Below, piece after piece: positions 53,001 to 56,376 of a DNA stretch of 56,376 nt. Source of the DNA: Carex sylvatica (Eukaryota > Streptophyta > Magnoliopsida > Poales > Cyperaceae); assembly GCA_964058845.1 (NCBI GenBank), contig CAXKVR010000123.1, positions 1-56,376 of the forward strand. Reading direction: 5' to 3'. A program made the position numbers and the translations under genes. The notes below the pieces were generated by a model, which was not told the origin of the DNA, did no database searches, and saw only the letters and a list, made by a program, of their open reading frames with translations. Within the stretch, counting starts at the first letter, position 1, and every line of letters begins with the position of its first letter.

Positions 53001-55301
53001 CATTCCTCCTGACCGGTATGGTTTCTCACATGACATTGTCAAATTTGTCTCTTACTCACACATATCACATGTAAATGGAGCATTCATTGCATCATTAGAC
53101 ACTGTCTCTATCCCTAAGTGTTGGCAGGTTGCTAAGAGAGATCAAAAATGGAAAGCAGCCATGCTAGAAGAACTCAGTGCCCTTCGCAAGAACAAAACAT
53201 GAGAACTTGTGTAACTACTACCAAGTAAGAAGGCTGTCGGATGCAAGTGGGTCTTCACAGTAAAGCAGAATCCAGAGGGTCTGGTTGAGCGCTACAAGGC
53301 TCGGTTGGTAGCGAAGGGATACAGTCAGACCTATGGCATTGACTATGATGAGACCTTTACACCCGTGGTGAAGATGAGCACAGTAAGGACACTAGTCTCC
53401 ATGACAATGAATGGTGGATGACAGTTACACCAACTCGATGTGAAAAATGCTTTTCTTCATGGTGATTTGTTGGAGGAGGTGTACATGGAGGTTCCATCAG
53501 GGTTTGGCACAAATCAGACAGTGGATAAGGTGTGTAGGCTCAAGAAGTCGCTCTATGGGTTGAAGCAGTCCCCTCGGGCTTGGTTTGATAGGTTCAGGAA
53601 GGCTATGATAGGCATGGGCTATCAGTAGATCAATGCCGACCATACGATGTTTGTTCAACAACATGGTGGTCACATTACTATGCTAGCTGTGTATGTCGAT
53701 GATATGATCATTACCAGGGATGATGAGGGGGCAATTGCAAAGTTGAAGGCAAAATTAGGAAAAGAATTCGAAGTGAAGGATTTGGGACATCTTAGATACA
53801 TCATTGGGATTGAGGTGGCTCGCGGAGCAGAGGAGATTGTTCTGTCCCAAAGGAAGTATGTCATAGATTTGTTCACAGAGACATGCATGTTGGAGTATAT
53901 GCCTGCAGTTTCTCCAATTGATGTGAAGGCCAAGATAAGTGCAGAGGCAGGAGAACAGGTTGATCGTGAGAGGTGCCAGAGACTGGTAGGTAGATTGATC
54001 TATTTGACACATACTCGTCCCGATATCTCATTTACAGTGAGCGTGGTGAGCCGCTACATGCATGACCCTAGGAAGGATCATATAGACGTAATGTATCACA
54101 TTCTGAGATATCTGAAGAGTGCACCGAGAAAGGGCTTGATTTTCAGGCAGAATGAGCACATGAATATTGAGGGCTATTGTGACTTTGACTGGGCCAGTTG
54201 CCAAGATGACAGGAGGTCCACATCAGGTTACTGCATGTTCGTAGGGGGCAACTTGGTCTCTTAGAAGAGAAAGAAGCAGCCGGTTGTTTCGAGATCGACA
54301 GCAGAAGCCGAGTACAGGGCTATGGCATTGGAAGTTGCTGAGATGCTGTGGTTGAAGATGTTATTGGAAGGGTTCAAGGTGAATCACAGAGCCCAAATAA
54401 AGTTGTGGTGAGATAGTAAGGCAGCGATCAGCATTGCCAACAATCTTGTATAACATGACAGAACCAAGCATGTGGAGATCGATAGATTCTTCATAAAGGA
54501 AAAGCTGGGAAGTGGGCTATTGGAGCTGAGTCATGTAGCTATTGGAGATCAAGTAGCTGACTGCCTCACCAAAGGTCTTAACTCAATAGATCTAGCTAGG
54601 TTATGTGATAAGATGGGCTTGATAGATATCTTTTGCTCATCTTGAGGGAGAGTGTTGAGATTTATTATATGTTTATGCATTTACAGACACTATAGGGACC
54701 TTTTGGTAAGAAAAGGAATATAGTAAAGTGTAGGGTTACGGATGTAATTTGTAACGTCTATATAGGCCCAACTTTTCAAGGAATCAATACAATTTTATTT
54801 TTTCACTCCTAATTTGGGACAAACTTCATTGGTTAAATAATTATTTCTTAGTTCAATTTCATATTTCGGTTTTTGTAAGAAACATATGTTACACATTATT
54901 TGCCTCTTTAACTAATCAGGAATTACAACCCTAATACACCAAGATTAAATGAAGATTTCATCGAAGAGCTCGAGCAGATGGCTCTTTTCAAGTACAATGG
55001 GTCACCCCACTGGGGCAAGAACCGCAACCTGGCATTCAATGGCGTCATCAGGAAATATGCAAATAGTCAGTATTTTCTCAAAGTGAAGGAGCAGTATGAT
55101 CCGGATGGCTTGTTCTCGAGCGAGTGGTCTGATCAAATTCTAGGTCTAGCTGGGAGTGTAATTGTGTTGAAAAAAAGTTGTGCACTTGAAGGACTTTGTG
55201 TTTGCTCTGAGGATTTGCATTGTGCACCCGATAAGGGGTACTTTTGTAGACCCGGTAAGATTTATAGGGATGCAAGGGTGTGCAGCTATATCAGGATCTA
55301 G
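47037..55301 (+). CDS. L-gulonolactone oxidase-like FAD oxidase, intact plus-strand copy (gene 3)
   Basis: It is of the same family as gene 1, in divergent orientation. Exons are 47037-47362, 47464-47809, 48750-49005, 49568-50000 and 54920-55301 (1743 nt, 580 aa). Exons 3 and 4 have exactly the lengths of gene 1 exons 2 and 3 (256 and 433 nt). A signal peptide ([20 protein letters not shown]) precedes the FAD domain with [22 protein letters not shown] is at 484-487, followed by a Cys-rich tail ending VCSYIRI. Exon 1 ends inside an Arg codon at an intron absent from gene 1. Intron 2 holds a LINE fragment. Intron 4 is 4.9 kb because of a copia element. All splice sites are GT-AG and no stop interrupts the frame, so it looks functional if the long intron is removed. 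Confidence 0.9.
47956..48385 (-). mobile_element. LINE-type insertion with 18-bp target duplication
   Basis: Identical 18-mers TCATGTTAATTTCACATG at 47938-47955 and 48386-48403 flank it. Its minus-strand 3' end reads AATGGAATATGGGCTTTGAC then CCATGTTTTTCCTC and a poly(A), resembling the LINE end at 41680-41718. A minus-strand frame at 48191-48379 (63 codons with the stop, starting [10 protein letters not shown]) fills most of it, function unknown. It lies antisense in gene 3 intron 2. Confidence 0.8.
50338..51099 (+). CDS. Copia gag remnant with CCHC zinc knuckle
   Basis: This is the longest open stretch of the element (253 codons). The gag domain core carries [16 protein letters not shown], and the zinc knuckle [14 protein letters not shown] starts near 50879, followed by an R/G-rich tail. 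The true gag start lies upstream and is lost; the first codons do not match the family. Confidence 0.75.
   Translation: MSGSPLTCRCIWLLSSLPSFIASTLDGMEKINNVWEKLKRTYDGVGNITRVYQIKGEILDVVQGEKTMQEYTIELERLWLEHDHFRGRPYCPHLTCSEKEASIEDRTMLFLKRLAPAFEQRVAMLLSGNRIPSFSEVVSAMIQEESQMKLQAGAGGLPRVKSTLAVSNLGNTGYKGETRQCYNCGEVGHLKQACPKPPKERDTGGRRQFGNYGRGRGGRRGRRRGNRAHLMVAEEKKEAGGDLTEEDQALVEA
51112..54644 (+). pseudogene. Copia pol remnant (protease, integrase, RT, RNase H)
   Basis: The protease DSGAS motif is near 51281. Integrase has an HH/CC zinc motif (about 51690-51800, with a frameshift between the two halves) and D, D, E positions in [15 protein letters not shown] and [13 protein letters not shown] has [14 protein letters not shown] and YVDDMIIT (about 53690), and RNase H has [15 protein letters not shown] and STAEAEYRA. 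Stops interrupt it at about 51956, 52249, 52588, 53201, 53419, 53626, 54262 and 54409, among others. Confidence 0.88.
54653..54810 (+). mobile_element. Likely 3' LTR of the copia element (right end uncertain)
   Basis: It begins TGTTGAGATTTATTATATG directly after the polypurine tract. A TG...CA right end is not clear; the last plausible boundary is near 54805. No matching 5' LTR is found in the window. Confidence 0.5.
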
Positions 55302-56376
55302 CTGTTGAAGGAATCACATATGCACATAACAATAAATAATAGGTTATTGTTTGTTTGGTTTTTTTTTTTTTTAAATGCTCTTAGGATATATGATGAAAAT
55401 GCGTCCTTAGTTAATTATGTTCTTTGTTGTGTCTAGATTGGTGTTTAAGCTGGAGCAAATTAAAAAGATAATTATTTTCCAGATAATATTGTATGTTATT
55501 AATACATATCTTTTCTATTTATGTTAAAATTTAACAATTGACAAAATGATAAATAATGTTTTATGAACCGATAACGTCTGTGATAACAACTGATCTGCTA
55601 TTCACAATGGAAAACACTTAACGGCCAGTATGAATCATTTTAAATACTTGACACTAGTAAATAACGTCTCCAAATAAAATTTATATTGAGGAAGGCTTAT
55701 GTATATATAAATTAATTTTCATTAAGACTAATGAGATAGCAGAGTACCATTAGCTACTCTGTTTCCAGGAAAAAGTAAAGCAAACTTAAGGTCATGTTTG
55801 GTTGCCGCATAAATTTAGGGAGTACTAAGTTGCCTATTCCATTTTATTCATCCTATATTACATCTCGTTTGGAAATTTAACTTATGACTTAAATTAATTC
55901 GCTGAGAGGATAGAGAAATTACTTGGCAGCCACTGCCAAGAGTTTACAAAAAAAGAGGATAGAGAAATTGAGATATGAATCTCTCTTAATTGTATTACAT
56001 GGTTCAATAAGTTAATCTGCCCGAAGAGCTGCCAAGGCCAGGGGGCACAATAAAGAAGTGTGCAAATTTTACCACGTCTGAGTTAACATTGAAAAAAAAT
56101 GCATTTATAGTCTGATAGAGTCACTTTTTATTGGACCATGTAATAAAAGACCTGAAGGTTACCCCAGTTTTATATCTACCTCTTGATGTTTTTAATTCTG
56201 AATTTCGACATGATTTGAGGATATCTTGTTTGTGGGACGTTTTACCAGAAAGCATGTAACTCTTTTTAATGTTCAGATGCTCAACAATACCATATTCTCC
56301 ATTGTTACTTAGCATATGCGTTGTAACGGTTTAACTTAATTCCAGCACCCGTAAATTATATTACAAAATTCATTGC
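55302..56376. other. Downstream flank of GULLO gene 3
   Basis: It is AT-rich and no gene was recognised. Short open frames, including one on the minus strand at 56121-56315, show no known family features. Confidence 0.5.

Larger units (their letters stand above)
50338..54652 (+). mobile_element. Degenerate Ty1/copia retrotransposon body in GULLO gene 3 intron 4
   Basis: Domain order gag, protease, integrase, reverse transcriptase, RNase H is the copia order, on the host gene's strand. The 5' LTR and the start of gag are missing. The polypurine tract CTTGAGGGAGAG precedes the 3' LTR. Many in-frame stops and at least one frameshift show that it is dead. Confidence 0.9.

Noticed and set aside
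50338..54810. Complete copia element with two LTRs
   Set aside because: No sequence matching TGTTGAGATTTATTATATG is present upstream, and the start of gag is missing, so it is 5'-truncated.
56121..56315. Possible last exon of a gene beyond the right edge
   Set aside because: The 64 codons show no recognisable family, no clear splice acceptor was found, and the window ends too soon to judge.

Overview
The window is nuclear DNA of a flowering plant. It is AT-rich, its genes are split by spliceosomal introns, and it carries plant-specific proteins: a PSTAIRE CDKA kinase, a chloroplast-type 16S rRNA dimethylase, an RS40/RS41-type SR protein, a GH9 endoglucanase and plant L-gulonolactone oxidases. 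The species cannot be settled from sequence alone.

Layout. 1-2960: repeats and two short hAT-type elements. 2961-7131 (-): CDKA, 8 coding exons, 294 aa. 7132-12345: CDKA upstream region and short inverted-repeat elements. 12346-17106 (+): PFC1-type plastid rRNA dimethyladenosine transferase, 10 exons, 340 aa. 18708-21597 (+): RS40/RS41-type splicing factor, 381 aa. 22290-26962: foldback elements, including a beaded array in which each element is bounded by (TA)n/(GA)n. 27818-30993 (+): secreted GH9 endo-beta-1,4-glucanase, 8 exons, 491 aa. 31804-33571: a 1.77-kb palindrome with smaller palindromes in each arm, ending 150 bp before the start codon of PRP18 (33722-35691, +, 412 aa). 36758-55301: an L-gulonolactone oxidase (GULLO-like) cluster.

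The GULLO cluster is the most informative part. It holds an intact minus-strand gene (594 aa), a truncated plus-strand gene, a broken minus-strand copy and an intact plus-strand gene (580 aa). This order fits one tandem duplication of a divergent gene pair, with breakpoints in intron 1 of the minus gene and exon 2 of the plus gene. The duplicate serves as an empty-site control for three insertions: a solo LTR next to the truncated gene's ATG, a 188-bp hAT element with perfect 8-bp target duplications, and a 0.69-kb foldback element. The last gene carries a 5'-truncated, stop-riddled Ty1/copia element in intron 4 and a LINE-type fragment with an 18-bp target duplication in intron 2.

The other genes look like independent housekeeping or cell-wall genes, and nothing shows that they act as one pathway. 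No rRNA, tRNA gene, CRISPR array or operon was found. All exon coordinates come from reading splice sites and family conservation by eye; they keep frame throughout and give family-typical protein lengths, but transcripts were not seen.
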